DNA of 64,000 nucleotides, taken from contig CM055113.1 of NCBI GenBank assembly GCA_029204225.1, forward strand, positions 2,068,081-2,132,080. Reading direction: 5' to 3'. Below the pieces are notes generated by a model. That model worked only from the letters and a program-made list of their open reading frames with translations, was not told the origin of the DNA and did no database searches. The translations under genes were made by a program, and so were the position numbers. How positions within the stretch are numbered: the first letter of the stretch is position 1; each line of letters opens with the position of its first letter. Below, one piece after another: positions 11,260 to 21,921 of this stretch. Source of the DNA: Diphasiastrum complanatum (Eukaryota; Streptophyta; Lycopodiopsida; Lycopodiales; Lycopodiaceae).

Positions 11260-11265
11260 CAATCT
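11260..11265 (+). repeat. Target-site duplication of the copia element
   Basis: CAATCT matches 8623-8628. It marks both outer edges of the deleted copia and shows the two LTRs belong to one insertion. Confidence 0.8.
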
Positions 11266-11379
11266 ACAAAATCAGTGGTTTGGTGAGGCATGACGAATGT
11301 GACTCACATCATTTTTTTTTTGGGATGATTCAATGATCTTACTAATGCATATGTCATTGTTGTTTACTTTTCTTATGAA

Positions 11380-12960
11380 GATACATTTCATCTAAGGAGA
11401 TAGCATTGGCATCCATTGAGGCGGCAAGACATCGAGACAATGCGTTTGATCGAGAAGAGCTTTCCCACATCCATTCTCACCATTCAAATGCATCTCGTTG
11501 TTCATTTGGTAGATGAGGCGGCCATTGCAGATACATCATGTAATTGCGTCAATTGTCTATTCTAAGTCCATCCTAGACTATTGCTATTGTGGTAATTACA
11601 ATGTCCTTTCCTAACATTGATCCATATATTTTATTCAGACAATGTCCTTAGTCGTTGGATGTTTTCTTTGGAACGATTCATGAAACCATTGAAAGGCTTT
11701 GTAAGACAAAGACCAAGGCTTGAGGGTAGCATGGCGGAAGGATGGCTAGTGCAAGAGTCCATGGTTTATATCACGGAGATCCTTGCTCAAAACGATCCTT
11801 CTATTCCTCGTCTTTGGGATAAGAAGGATGATGAGCATGTCGTTGGGGAGGTTCCTCAAGGAAAAGGAGTGATCATGAGAATGAATGAGTCCTTTAGGGA
11901 GAAGGTAAATAAGTTTTGCATTCTCAATAGAGAAGAATTGCAAAAGTGGATTTCGCTACACGAAGAGGCCGAGGCTCATAGACAAACTACATAAAAGACA
12001 ACCATATCCACCTAACCTCACCCTTCTACCCAAGGACATGACGCTTGATTGGCTATGTGATGCCCTTAGAGAAGTCTCAACAAACAACCAGGAAGTAACA
12101 GAGAGAGAGCAGGAATTTGCAAGGGGGTGCGATTCACACATTGTAAGCTATGATGATCATCATTCACATGTTAATTAAACCATTTGTGCGTGCAATTTTA
12201 TACATGTTTATTTTTTTCCTAACACATTTTGTTCTATTTCGTTCAGTACAAAAGATACAATGCATTGTGAATGCATGGACGACACTTTTGTACAGAGTGC
12301 ATTGACAAAAATAGAAACACATACGATTGTGGAGTGATGGCAAATTTTACCCAAGAGTGCAAGCAAGCACAACGGACACCGATTTACTCTCTTCTCAATT
12401 TGATTATTGAAGGACAATCAATGACATCCTCAAAGTTGGATTTAGGCAATTTAGCTTTTTCATATTTGACGTCAAATGGTTCAAAGCTATTTGCAATGGT
12501 CCCAATGTAACTGTCAAGAAAGATGAGAGTGGTTATTTTTCCGTTAACTCTGCCAACAAAGCGATTCATTTTCGATTTTTTGTATAGTATAAAAAATGTA
12601 TATTGTGTGTATACCCAAGCAACTGTACATAGCTATGGATACTAATTACGAGTCAACGTTTATGGTAGCATCGATCAATTGCAGGTGTTCTTTCACCCCG
12701 ATCGTTCACATTCCAGATGGTGGTACGTGATTCAAGTCGCTCCTCGAAGTAAAAGAATTTTTGATGATAAAGATGTCGTGGAGGACATGGCACTGCCAAC
12801 TGATGCACCTCATGAACAAGATCATGATGACGGATTCGATGACACATTTTCGGATGAGGATCATGTGCAAGCTTCACAAGCTGATGATGATGTTGAGCGT
12901 GATGCATCATCATCCGATGGATCGACAACACATGACACACCTTTTTGATCTCACTCATTG
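11380..12960 (+). pseudogene. CACTA (En/Spm) transposase remnant, DUF4218/DUF4216 part
   Basis: C-terminal part of a TNP2-type transposase gene. The DUF4218-like opening is at about 11440-11530 (LIEKSFPTSILTIQMH, LVDEAAIAD). After about 100 bases that may be an intron (acceptor-like TTATTCAG near 11638) comes SRWMFSLERFMKPLKGFV and LEGSMAEGWLVQESM (to 11994). DUF4216-like pieces follow in shifting frames: FDVKWFKAICNGPNVTVKKD (about 12460-12520), then VFFHPDRSHSRWWYVIQVAP and an Asp-rich tail at 12679-12948. Several frame changes and stops make it dead. The catalytic N-terminal half is not present. Confidence 0.75.
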
Positions 12961-13464
12961 TCACCATCGCCGTTAGCCTTTGAAGGTCAGCTTATTAGTA
13001 ACGAAGTTGTAGGAGATGTTTGGGTAGAATTAGAGATAGACTCATTTGGTTGGCGGATTTGTCGCACGATAATGCAGCAAATGATAACAATGAACCACCA
13101 AATGGATAAGTGAGACAGTACGATGTATTTCAATTCATTATAATATTAATCATGTTGCTCATAGATGTGATTACACTTTATTAACTGACTAGTTGACATC
13201 AAACAAGAAGTCGATGCATGTAAGTACACAATTTGTAGTCATCATTTTTTTGTGATACATAAATTTATTTATTCACTTGTGCATATGGCAACCAATGTTG
13301 ATAGAAAATCGACTTCAATGTGTTGATAGGTAACAAATTCCAAAAGTGAGATCCATTTACACTCTGTAATATGTCATGGGTTATACCGAGGGGCCTTTTT
13401 CTCATCAGTCACGGTATTATCCTCGGTTAGCAAAGTGTCCTGGAATGTCTCTTGGCCACCTTGA
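12961..13464. other. No gene seen; possible CACTA subterminal sequence
   Basis: Follows the transposase remnant. Around 13385-13430 the motifs ACCGAGG and CCTCGGT occur as an inverted pair, which resembles CACTA subterminal repeats. No clear CACTA end was found. Confidence 0.3.
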
Positions 13465-13526
13465 CCCTCTCTATACCTCTTTATATCCCTCTCTATATGC
13501 CTCTTTATAACCCTCTCTATAAATGT
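13465..13526 (+). repeat. Short tandem repeat, alternating CCCTCTCTATA / CCTCTTTATA
   Basis: Two and a half imperfect copies of a 23-24 base unit built from the two motifs named. Confidence 0.8.
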
Positions 13527-13628
13527 TCGAAAAAACAAGTTAAAATTTGAGAGAAAGCTGGATTGATTTCTACCATAGAGTCGACGAAAAACTTCACAAC
13601 TCCAATCCCTTCGATCTTCGTAAGCCTT

Positions 13629-13640
13629 GCTCTGATACCA
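13629..13640 (-). other. Possible orphan copia primer binding site
   Basis: The minus strand reads TGGTATCAGAGC, the initiator-tRNA-Met complement, but the base run beside it (CTTATAG) is not a clear LTR end and no gag is recognisable to its left. It may be the last trace of a copia element, or chance. Confidence 0.35.
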
Positions 13641-14569
13641 CTATAAGGAGAAGCACCTCCAAGATCCTAGTTAATACAAAGAAATGACAGTGGAGCCAAA
13701 GCACCCACCCATGTAGATGCTACTATGAATCTCCAATAGCATCTCCCTCGTCCCAGAGAATGGGATGTAGGTGTAAAGAGAGGAACTTGGCAATGAATTC
13801 ACATAACTAGAATGGGAGTAGTGTTGGGAAACTGGTCGACAACTCGGACCTGGTCAAACCATCGGATCGAGATGAACCTACTGTTGCATGAAGGCAGAGT
13901 ATCTAAGATGCAGGATCTTGAAGGTCAATTTTTTTTAAAAAATAACTTAAAAAAAAACGTAGAAAATTGGAGAAAAACTCAAGGAGGTTTCCCGAACACT
14001 GTTGTAGGTGGTGTTTTTCTGAGGTGAAGACTTGATTGAATGGTCGACATTCTAGAAAGTTTTCATTTCATAACCTCTTTTTATATTGCAAGTTGCAAGA
14101 AAACTATTTAACTCGTCCTATTCAATTCAAGCTTTAACAATAAAAACAAAAAGTGGCCAGCACAATGTAAAGAACAACGTTAAAATACTTTCATAATCAG
14201 TTTCTATGTTCGAAAACTACCATAAATTTTTTTATTTCTAAACAACTATTTGTTAACTAGATCTTGTTGTTTTCTACACCCTAATTTTTTTTTAACTGTC
14301 TTTTTTGACCCGTAAATTGTATTCCTAGTGACAAGAAGTGGTAGAGAATCTGAAGTCGATACTTGTATGATTGCGGCCCTCACATACTTCACTTTAAGAT
14401 TGTGATCAACATGTGGCCTTGCAAACATCCAAACAAGCAATTACTCATTCTATTCCAAGTGATAGGAAGTGATAAAAGAGTCAAAAAGAAAAAAGCGAGC
14501 TTGTGAGATTGAAAGTATATCAATTAAATTTACTATAAAATTTGAAATCCATATTTTAAACCCAATCAA
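13641..14569. other. No gene seen
   Basis: AT-rich DNA with homopolymer runs (A and T tracts near 13930-13960 and 14280). Frames at 13812-14027 and 14246-14440 show no domain. Confidence 0.45.
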
Positions 14570-14570
14570 C

Positions 14571-14698
14571 CAACCATGATGTCATCATGGTCCATTGAAA
14601 CATAAAAGAAAATTTAAAGTAAAAAGTGCTCTCAACCATGATGTCATTGTGACATCATGGTTTATTGAAACATAAATAGAAAATCAAAAGTAAGTGCT
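14571..14698 (+). repeat. Two-copy tandem duplication of about 60 bp
   Basis: CAACCATGATGTCATCATGG begins copy 1 (14571-14630). A slightly expanded copy starts at 14633. Both run through CATTGAAACATAAA to AAGTGCT. The core ATGATGTCATCAT is itself palindromic. Confidence 0.85.
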
Positions 14699-14969
14699 AT
14701 GGGCTAGTGAAGGATGCTGGCCAGGTAAGGATTGCCGAGGGAATCTTCACACTAGGGTAAGTGGCACATTGATTATGAAACCTCTTTGGGATTTCATTCC
14801 AATTTCTTGTATTTTTTTTCAAAGTTCTTGGTTTTTGGAAACTTTTGCCTTGTACATCCTGCATTTGAAATTTTTGTTAGCAAAATATTAAAAATCTATA
14901 ATGATAAATTATTTTAAAAACTTAATAAACATAAGTGACCTACGGTTTATAAGGATCTACCTAAAGTAC

Positions 14970-15050
14970 TACACACGTTTATTTCATATCATAATGACAA
15001 CCAAAAAATTTCTTCCATATGATAATGACAGCCAAACAATTTCTTGCATT
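14970..15050 (+). repeat. Two-copy tandem duplication of about 33 bp
   Basis: Two adjacent imperfect copies of CATATCATAATGACAACCAA..AATTTCTT. Confidence 0.75.
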
Positions 15051-15279
15051 TTGAAAAACAAGTCCTGTTTGTAAAAGTCAAGTTCCTCTCAAGTTTTCTA
15101 CAAAATCGAAGTATGGAGAAAGAAGCCCATTTCATTCCTATAGTTTGCCAGGTTTCCCCAACACTGGTACAGGGCATCGGCATCCTGTCCGAAGGGAATC
15201 CTAGTGCTATACGGAGTTCAGATTGCGCAGAACCTTGCTGGGGGGTATTAGCTAAAGCTGTTTACTTCAGGTCTTTACT

Positions 15280-15345
15280 TTCATGCATTAACAGATTGGT
15301 TTTTCATATACTTTCATGCATTAACAGATCATTGGTTTTTCATAT
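15280..15345 (+). repeat. Two-copy tandem duplication of about 32 bp upstream of the BAHD gene
   Basis: ACTTTCATGCATTAACAGAT followed by TGGTTTTTCATATA occurs twice; the second copy has a 3-base insertion. It lies about 200 bp 5' of the acyltransferase start, so it may be in its promoter region. Any regulatory role is inference. Confidence 0.8.
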
Positions 15346-15523
15346 ACATTTGCTAGTTATCCACAGTTCATACACCCAGTTTTCACAGAGCTCAGAAACA
15401 ATTTCCCAACTGCGAATTAGCCTGTTTACCTGAAGCTGCTAGCACATGCTTACGCTTATGTCTGATTGCATAGCTTCAAAATTTCGTCAACCTTTTCTTG
15501 CGCAAGAAAAATCTAGGATATAA

Positions 15524-16926
15524 ATGAAGATGGCATTAAGAAAAAGGGTGGTTGTTAAGAAGGTATCCACAATCTTTCCGTCACGGAAGAAGCTCCCTGG
15601 TGTGTATTCACTTTCCAACTTTGATCTTGTTAATGCCACCATTCCCACATACATGCAACTCGTTTACTACTTCAATGCTGCCACAAATGCGAATAATGTA
15701 GCGGAACTCATGCAAAGCTTGAGAGAGGCACTGACAGAGACTTTGGAAATATTCCCTGTTCTAGGGGGCCGACTGAGGAATACAGATGGAGGTCGACTTG
15801 AAGTGGTGTTGAATGTTGGTGGAGGGATACCTTTTTATGAAGCGACTGCTGCAGCGAAGTTAGATGAGTGGCCAGATCTACGCGACTGCTCTATAGAAAC
15901 TGAGCTTAATCCAGAAAACGTCATAATCGGAGATTTTAACTATGCACCTCTAGCCCGTTTTCAAGCTACAGTTTTTAGATGCGGTGGAGTGGCACTGGGT
16001 TTAAGCGGCTGCCATGGGGTTATTGACGGGAAATCCGCTACTGAGTTCATGAAAGCGTGGGGAGAGATCCACATGCGTGAACATGTTTCCCTTCAGCCAT
16101 ATCTAGATCGGTCCGTACTATCTGCACGGGAGCCACCAGTTGTGACGATCCCCATCCCCGGTGATATTGCGTCCCTGCATATTTCTGGAGAATCCATCGA
16201 TCATATTCCCTGTGTTCCCTCAGAGACAGAAGGAACTTGTTCAGAAATTTTCTGTTTTCAAGAACATAACATCGATGAGCTGGTGCGTGAGATAGAGCAA
16301 GGCCCTTACAAATATGGCCGAGCTACAGCGTTTGAAGCGTTGTCTGCTCTAGTGTGGCTTTGTGTGACAAAGGCCAGAAAACTAGAGAGCAACTGTGAGA
16401 CCAAATACATTTTCCCCGTCAGTGTTCGACGTGGTCGATGGCAACCTCTGCTTCCTGAAGGCTACTTTGGAAATGCAGTGATCAACTCCAGTGCAGTATC
16501 TACATCCGGTGAGCTGGTGAGGCAGCATATATCCTACGCAGCTCGTATGATCCATGACAGCGTGAGGCTAGTTGATGCAGAATTTCTCCGATCGATGGTG
16601 GACTTGCTAGAACTTGAACTCCGGGAGGGACGACTAATATCGATCCCTTCAATGGAAGGGATGTGATTGTTACCACTCTCGTGAACTTTCCCACTTACGA
16701 TCTGAATTTTGGGTGGGGCCGTCCGTTGCATTTCTCTTTCTCTATGCCAAGTGATAGCGAGGGGCTGGTTTACATCTTGTCTGCTCCTCAGGGTGGAAGA
16801 AGCCGCCATGTTGCTGTATCGGTGAGAGAGGAGCATATGACTAGGCTGCTGAAGGATGAACTCTTTGTGCACTTTCTGTCAGAACTGAAGACTAGTGATG
16901 ATCGCCTCCTGAGGGCAAAAATGTAA
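15524..16926 (+). pseudogene. BAHD acyl-CoA-dependent acyltransferase, single-exon gene with one frameshift
   Basis: BAHD enzymes move an acyl group from acyl-CoA to an alcohol or amine in plant secondary metabolism, usually in the cytosol. The first frame (15524-16666) carries an N-terminal half typical of the family (FPVLGGRL at about 77-84) and the catalytic HXXXD as CHGVIDG (His164, Asp168). At about 16600-16625 the frame changes by one base. The second frame runs through TLVNFPTYDLNFGWGRP (16681-16731) to TAA at 16926. Total span is about 467 codons, normal for the family. The structural motif DFGWG is NFGWG here. I chose the ATG at 15524; an in-frame Met lies two codons on. The single frameshift could be a sequencing or assembly error, in which case the gene is intact. 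Substrate cannot be told. Confidence 0.88.
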
Positions 16927-17475
16927 AAATGCACAAAAGATCAGGCCGCCAATCAAGCCTATCGTGAATAGTAGATTAAGTTTATGTGATCCTAGAAGGT
17001 AATGGAAGAGCGATCCTTATTTCGTGTATGTTGGCGCATTGAAGATACGTAGTCCTTTTTCACTTGTTGCTGCAGCCCACAAAGCAAAAATTAGTGCTTC
17101 TTTAGTTTGCTGCCGTTGCCTTGTAAGGCAACACCAATACTATGCGTTCATGTACGCCCTACCTGGGGCGTCCTTCCTCAGCGTGCAATCCGTTCTTATA
17201 CTTTTTTTTGTTTTGTTTTTGCTGTAAATTTCTTTTGGATGGTGCCTGTAAAAAAAGGTAAATTGTTTTAATATGTGCACCTTTCGCATTCCGACATCCG
17301 GAAGGTGCATGTAAAAAAAAATCTGCCAGAAAATTTTTTGCTTTATAGATTCCGTTTTGTGAGGCTCCATCATTTTTTTTATTAAAATGTCAAAATCAGT
17401 CCATGAAAGAACTTTGTTAAAAAAATGACAACATTTTCCGTAGGATTGAAAGTGCTAGGAAGGTCACACATTAAA
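16927..17475. other. 3' flank of the BAHD gene, no further gene seen
   Basis: AT-rich, with a short inverted pair GTGCACCTTTCGCATTCC / GGAAGGTGCATGT near 17274-17315. It would contain the 3' UTR of the acyltransferase. Tandem unit 1 starts at its right edge. Confidence 0.5.
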
Positions 17476-17495
17476 GATCTACTATTGTTAAAATT

Positions 17496-17545
17496 CACTA
17501 CATCAAAACAAGGTAAAAAAATTGCGATGGTCATGTCACAGTCTT
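17496..17545 (+). mobile_element. CACTA-like terminal sequence
   Basis: TTCACTACATCAAAACAAGG followed by AAAATTGCGATGGTCATGTC resembles a CACTA-superfamily terminus (CACTAC plus a subterminal GCGATGG/CATGTC motif). No partner end (GTAGTG) was found to the right. The same end occurs three times in a row in units 2 and 3. Confidence 0.45.
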
Positions 17546-18528
17546 AAATGACCCATTAGAATCTTCATTTATTTCTTGTGAATAAAGGAAGGTGATCTAT
17601 AAGTCATGCGAAACTTTGTCATCCGCAAGATTGAAAGTGTTGAAAAAAACAAGAATGTTGCAGTATACCATAAAGGCATTGCCACAAATTTCTTGACTGA
17701 AAAATTTGATTATTGATGTTGGTGTGTCATGCAGGAGCCTAGCGATGCATGCAACAAAGAGCGAGAGACACAGAGTTTTTGCAATTTATGAATTTTATAT
17801 GAAGTTGCATCTAAAGTGTGGACACGCATGCAAGAAAAAGAGAGGGACATGAAGTTTTTGCTATTTACAACCTACATATAAAGAAGCATCTAAAGTATTG
17901 AGTTCTTTGCAATAAAGTCCTTAGAAATGTGGTAGTCTTTAGTATTAACTTTTGTATAAACTCCATTGAGCAACTTGAACACACAATATTGCCTATGCAA
18001 GACAATGCTAGAAAAACAAAGATTCCATTATAAATAATTGAAAAATACAAAACCCAGAGTGACAATTCATCTTTTAGCAATCATCACAATAGCTTACCGC
18101 TATTACGATAAAGCCAAAAAAAAATGTAACAAGTATGTTAAAATGTTATCAAATTTGTTTTGATTTGATGTGATGAAGTTCTTAGTCTTTAAGTAATTTG
18201 TAAGGTTATAGATATGTATTGCATCAACTACATCTAAGAGTAAGTTTACTCCTTCCATGTATTTTATGTAATAGTGAACTAAACTGGCAAAAAATCAAAT
18301 TGAAAAATGGACTACAATCTAAATGTTGATGCAAAGATGACATGACATTAAACAATAAACTAATCGACTGGCAAATGATAATGCTATGAATGCAAAACCT
18401 TTCACACATATGACACAATCTCAAAAAATTATTAGGGTTTGTGTGTGTCTCAAGTTAGTGGGACCATGGTAATAATGTAAGGGGGGTAAGAATATTAAGA
18501 ATTCTTTAGGTTAGGTGATCATACCAAG

Positions 18529-18654
18529 GTAAAAGTACACTCTCTTAACCACTATGTAATAGGTGGGCCATTCATTTGAGGGTGTTCCAGCAAGTGAGGC
18601 CGAGTTCTTGAATGCACCACCTATTACATAGCGTTTAACAGAGTGTACTTTTAC
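18529..18654 (+). repeat. Foldback with 38-bp arms (unit 1)
   Basis: Arm 18529-18566 (GTAAAAGTACACTCT...TAATAGGTGG) pairs with 18617-18654 with about four mismatches around a 50-base loop. It could fold into a long hairpin or be a small MITE-like element. It is retained in unit 3 (45659-45782) and broken in unit 2. Confidence 0.85.
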
Positions 18655-19270
18655 TTGTTGACTAGTGAAGGATCCCATCCGATTATCACCTAGAACATGG
18701 AACCTGCAACACATTTGAGCTTCATTAGATTAAATTTCCAGCAATTATTTTGTAACTCCGGGATGGAAATATTGTAGAAATCATACAAGCAGCACAAGGC
18801 AACGTGAGAGTATTCTTGACCAACAAAGCATGCAACTTCTGGTACATGCCGATGTCGTTTTAAATTTTTTTCGTACAATATGGAAATAAGCATGCGACTT
18901 CTGGTACATGCCAGCTTCAAATTGGATAGGATTTTCAGTTGCTGCTTTCGGACTCAGATTATACTATATTTTCAGCCACGGTTTTTTGACTTGAGAGATG
19001 GAAATAATGTAGAGATCTGTTGAGGACACGGCAAGATGAGCAATCTTGACTAGTGAAGCGTTCTGTCATCCAGCACCTAACAATCACAAAAGACTTGAGC
19101 TTCTAGAATCTTGACTAGTAAAAAATGCTGCGATCACTTTACACAAGCTTTTGGAACATGTAATCTTATGCCAGTTTCAGATTCCAATAAATGTCCCTTT
19201 TAGTGTGGGATGGCATAATGTATGGATTCTGTGGGAACACGTCAAAATGAGACCACTTCATGTGGGCCAT
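18655..19270. repeat. Diverged direct repeats of about 0.2 kb
   Basis: The themes TTGACTAGTGAAG, GATGGAAATA.TGTAGA and ACTTCTGGTACATGCC recur two or three times in the same order at about 18656-18860, 18880-19090 and 19100-19270. They look like an old local amplification. On the minus strand the copies give similar short peptides (SHVALCCLYDFYNIS; AHLAVSSTDLYIIS), so they may descend from repeated exons of an unknown gene. Confidence 0.5.
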
Positions 19271-19633
19271 TCAGATATCACAATAACGTAATTTCATGCC
19301 AGCTTCAACCTCTTTTCCTCGGCATGGTAGCCTGCCCTCGAGATCTTTGATCTTCTGGTCATCAATGGCACTGGTATATTTTAAGACAATTGGTCCACCA
19401 CCAAGAGAACGACAGGAATCAGAGCAAGGATAACATCTACCAGCCCTCTTTGAAATAATCAACATTTTGATGAGAATAGCTACTGGCCCCGGCTTCATCT
19501 CCACATCTGAGTGGTAAGATATGTATCCATCAATTAGCACAAAATTATATTTATCCCAACCAAATATACGACGTTTATCATTTTTGTTGTTGGCTTCATT
19601 CATAGCATGTAAGAAAGCGCCGCACTGCCCCAC
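19271..19633 (-). CDS. Unidentified 120-codon frame, unit 1 copy
   Basis: An uninterrupted frame that stays open in all three units. The protein opens MGQCGAFLHAMNEANN, has a middle FVLIDGYISYHSDVEMKPGP, and a Cys-rich piece CYPCSDSC. I do not recognise the family, and no signal peptide or TM segment stands out. The sequence before the Met reads on in frame (ICSTNV) back to an acceptor-like CAG, so it may be one exon of a larger gene. Copies differ little: one residue from unit 3, five from unit 2. Most unit 1/unit 2 base changes alter the protein, which argues against ongoing selection. Confidence 0.4.
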   Translation of the reverse strand: MGQCGAFLHAMNEANNKNDKRRIFGWDKYNFVLIDGYISYHSDVEMKPGPVAILIKMLIISKRAGRCYPCSDSCRSLGGGPIVLKYTSAIDDQKIKDLEGRLPCRGKEVEAGMKLRYCDI

Positions 19634-20199
19634 GTTTGTACTACAGATTCTGTGTTACGTGCTATTATTACAACTCAGGCAGACAATATGTTACATATTG
19701 ATCATAGCATTAGGCCAATTAGCCATTATAGCTACAAAAATATAAGATGTATGGTATCATTCCGAAGTGATGGTTCAGTCACAACATAATGGATTGTTCT
19801 CAATTCTTGTGAAGACACTACATAAGTAATTGTTGTCAATTCTCGTGGAACTAGATTATAGGTTTATGATTATGCATGCTAGACATCCCAAAATTTATTA
19901 TAATTTAAAACTAATTGGTCATGAAACTAGGTATCAATGATGAAAATCGTTTTTTATTACTTTCAAGTTACTAACATGAAACAATGTTAGAATTCATAAT
20001 TAAATAGATTTTACAAATTGTTTTAATTTTTTATCAAATTCTAGTTATTATTCTACTTCTAAAATTGACTTAACATTGTGAAATGGTCATGTTGGACTTA
20101 ATTCAGTCTGAATCAGAGGTCATAATCACTTTCACTAGAAGTTGTATAGACTTTAATGTATTTATGCAGACTTTGTGTTTATAATCACTCAATATTTTC

Positions 20200-21200
20200 A
20201 GGTGATGTGTGTTGTGGCTCCTGAGTTCACAACTATGTTGGTGTCACAGTTAGCTTCTATTTCTTCAATCATTAGTAAGCCTTTTCCTTGTCATCTTCTT
20301 GCATTGAAGATTATGCAACATTGGCCTTGTTCTTTTTGGACTCGGCTTTACGATTAAACCAGCATTCATGGACTGAATGGTTCTAGCTATGTTGGGATTA
20401 AACCAACATTCATACGTTGAATGGCTCTTTTTCTTGCAATGAATGCAAGCTATTTCTTAATGCCCTTTTTTGTTGCAGTGTAGACATTCCAAGGATGCTT
20501 TACCTATTTGTCCTTTTCTTAGGACTCTTGATGGTCTTGGAACTTGACTCGAAATTTTCTAGACATTGAGTTTGCCATCCTTTTGTTCTTGATAAATAGG
20601 GCTCTCTCTGAACTATTCACTTGCTTAGTGTCTTCCTTCATGAGCTTATCATCTGCTACAACTTTGGATGCATCTTCAAGTGTCATGGTCGGTGTTCTCA
20701 TGAGGATCGTACAAGTGATAAGAAGGTGGAAGTGACTTGGCAAAATGTTAAAACTATTGGACTAGAGGTATTTGATGCTCATGATTTGTTACTGCCAACT
20801 GGAAAAGATTCCCTTCACTTTGTTGACATGTTGGTCTAGATCCTACCCGTCCCACTTCAGATTGAGAAGTTGGTTGTTCAAATGCAAGATTTTGTTCTAG
20901 GTTTGTGCTCATATACGTCTTGCAATCTTTACAAAACATTTTTGGCTTGTCTCATACTCTTCAGTTGTGATCATTATGTCTTCCGTAAGGGACAACATAA
21001 TCAGTGCCAAAGCAACATTCCTTCTATCCCATTCTTTTGGTTCATCTTCATCCCTAATTTCTGCTCCATTGAAAACACTCCATAGTCCTCGACCTCACAT
21101 CATTTGTGCTTCCAGATTCAATACTTTTAACCATCGAGAACTATGACAATCTTCTGATGCAGATTGGAGTATTTGATGCCTGATCCTAGATTCTATCTAG
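20200..21200 (-). pseudogene. Ty1-copia gag with tandem zinc knuckles, unit 1 copy
   Basis: Gag remnant reading away from the LTR at 21223-21590. An N-terminal part with the WDRRNDLALALIMLSL theme (clearest in unit 3) is followed by a UBN2-like middle (20519-20743) and two zinc knuckles near 20500-20415. The first, CLHCNKKGH*EIAC, is hit by a stop after the His. The second, CIHCKKKSHSTYEC, is intact. A partial duplication of the knuckle-tail sequence follows (about 20360-20430). Protease, integrase and RT are absent, so the element is cut off after gag. Confidence 0.75.
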
Positions 21201-21210
21201 TGCTCAAGCC

Positions 21211-21222
21211 GCTCTAATACCA
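21211..21222 (-). other. Primer binding site, tRNA-Met type (unit 1)
   Basis: The minus strand reads TGGTATTAGAGC directly after the LTR end, one mismatch from the initiator tRNA-Met complement. Confidence 0.8.
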
Positions 21223-21590
21223 TGAAAGAAAGCGGAGATAATGCCACTCAACAAGATCTAAATTGATTCTGAAATCGCACAAGAGCATAACCACAAGAAA
21301 AATTCAATAATATAGATAACGTTTGGAGAATAATGTGCAATTGCTTTTGTTTTTGTATTGGTTTCGTGATACATACATATGTCTTCACGTTCTTCACCTT
21401 CTTCTCACTTTTTTTTCTCCTCTTTGCTACGCTTCTCGCTTCTGACCTTTGTTCTTTGATCGTAGTCAGATTTATACTTGCCTACTAGGGATTACAAGAA
21501 GTTTAGATTAATTACTAAAGACTAAGCTCTAATTGTACTTTCTCACTTCAAGCAACGCCTCAATTTCCTTTCTTCACCACTGCTGTATCA
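21223..21590 (-). mobile_element. Copia LTR (368 bp), unit 1 copy
   Basis: On the minus strand it starts TGATACAGCAGTGG and ends CCGCTTTCTTTCA, directly before the PBS. Its counterpart in unit 3 is 49319-49702. No second LTR of the same element lies inside the unit. Confidence 0.85.
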
Positions 21591-21816
21591 AAAATTAGAG
21601 AGCCATATTGCATTGTTGTGTGTGTTGAACCAACAGGTCGACTTTGATAATAATCCCTCATAGGAGGGTCCATTACAGGTTCCTTATGGCAAAGCTTGTA
21701 ATGGCCTCTTAAGACAATTCTTTCTGGGTTCCTTACGGGAGTTTATCGTAGCTTGACTACTATTTCGAGTTCGTTGAAAGGGTGGTTGAGTTCACCTATT
21801 TCAACACTTCTAACTT

Positions 21817-21819
<3 letters not shown>

Positions 21820-21888
<69 letters not shown>

Positions 21889-21921
21889 TAGAGACAGAGA
21901 CAGAGACAGAGACAGAGAGAA
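21820..21921 (+). repeat. (GA)n / (GACAGA)n microsatellite, unit 1
   Basis: About 65 bases of pure GA followed by GACAGA-type repeats. The unit 3 counterpart (49931-49966) is only about 36 bases of GA. Confidence 0.95.

Noticed and set aside
13386-13430. Complete CACTA end
   Set aside because: Only an ACCGAGG/CCTCGGT inverted pair is seen; no CACTA terminus is found there.
16534-16872. Minus-strand frame inside the BAHD gene
   Set aside because: Shadow of the sense coding sequence.
17865-18080. 71-codon frame repeated in all units (MLKDELSLWVLY...) as a gene
   Set aside because: It is repeated because the whole block is repeated. Its hydrophobic look comes from AT-rich sequence, and the ends vary between copies.
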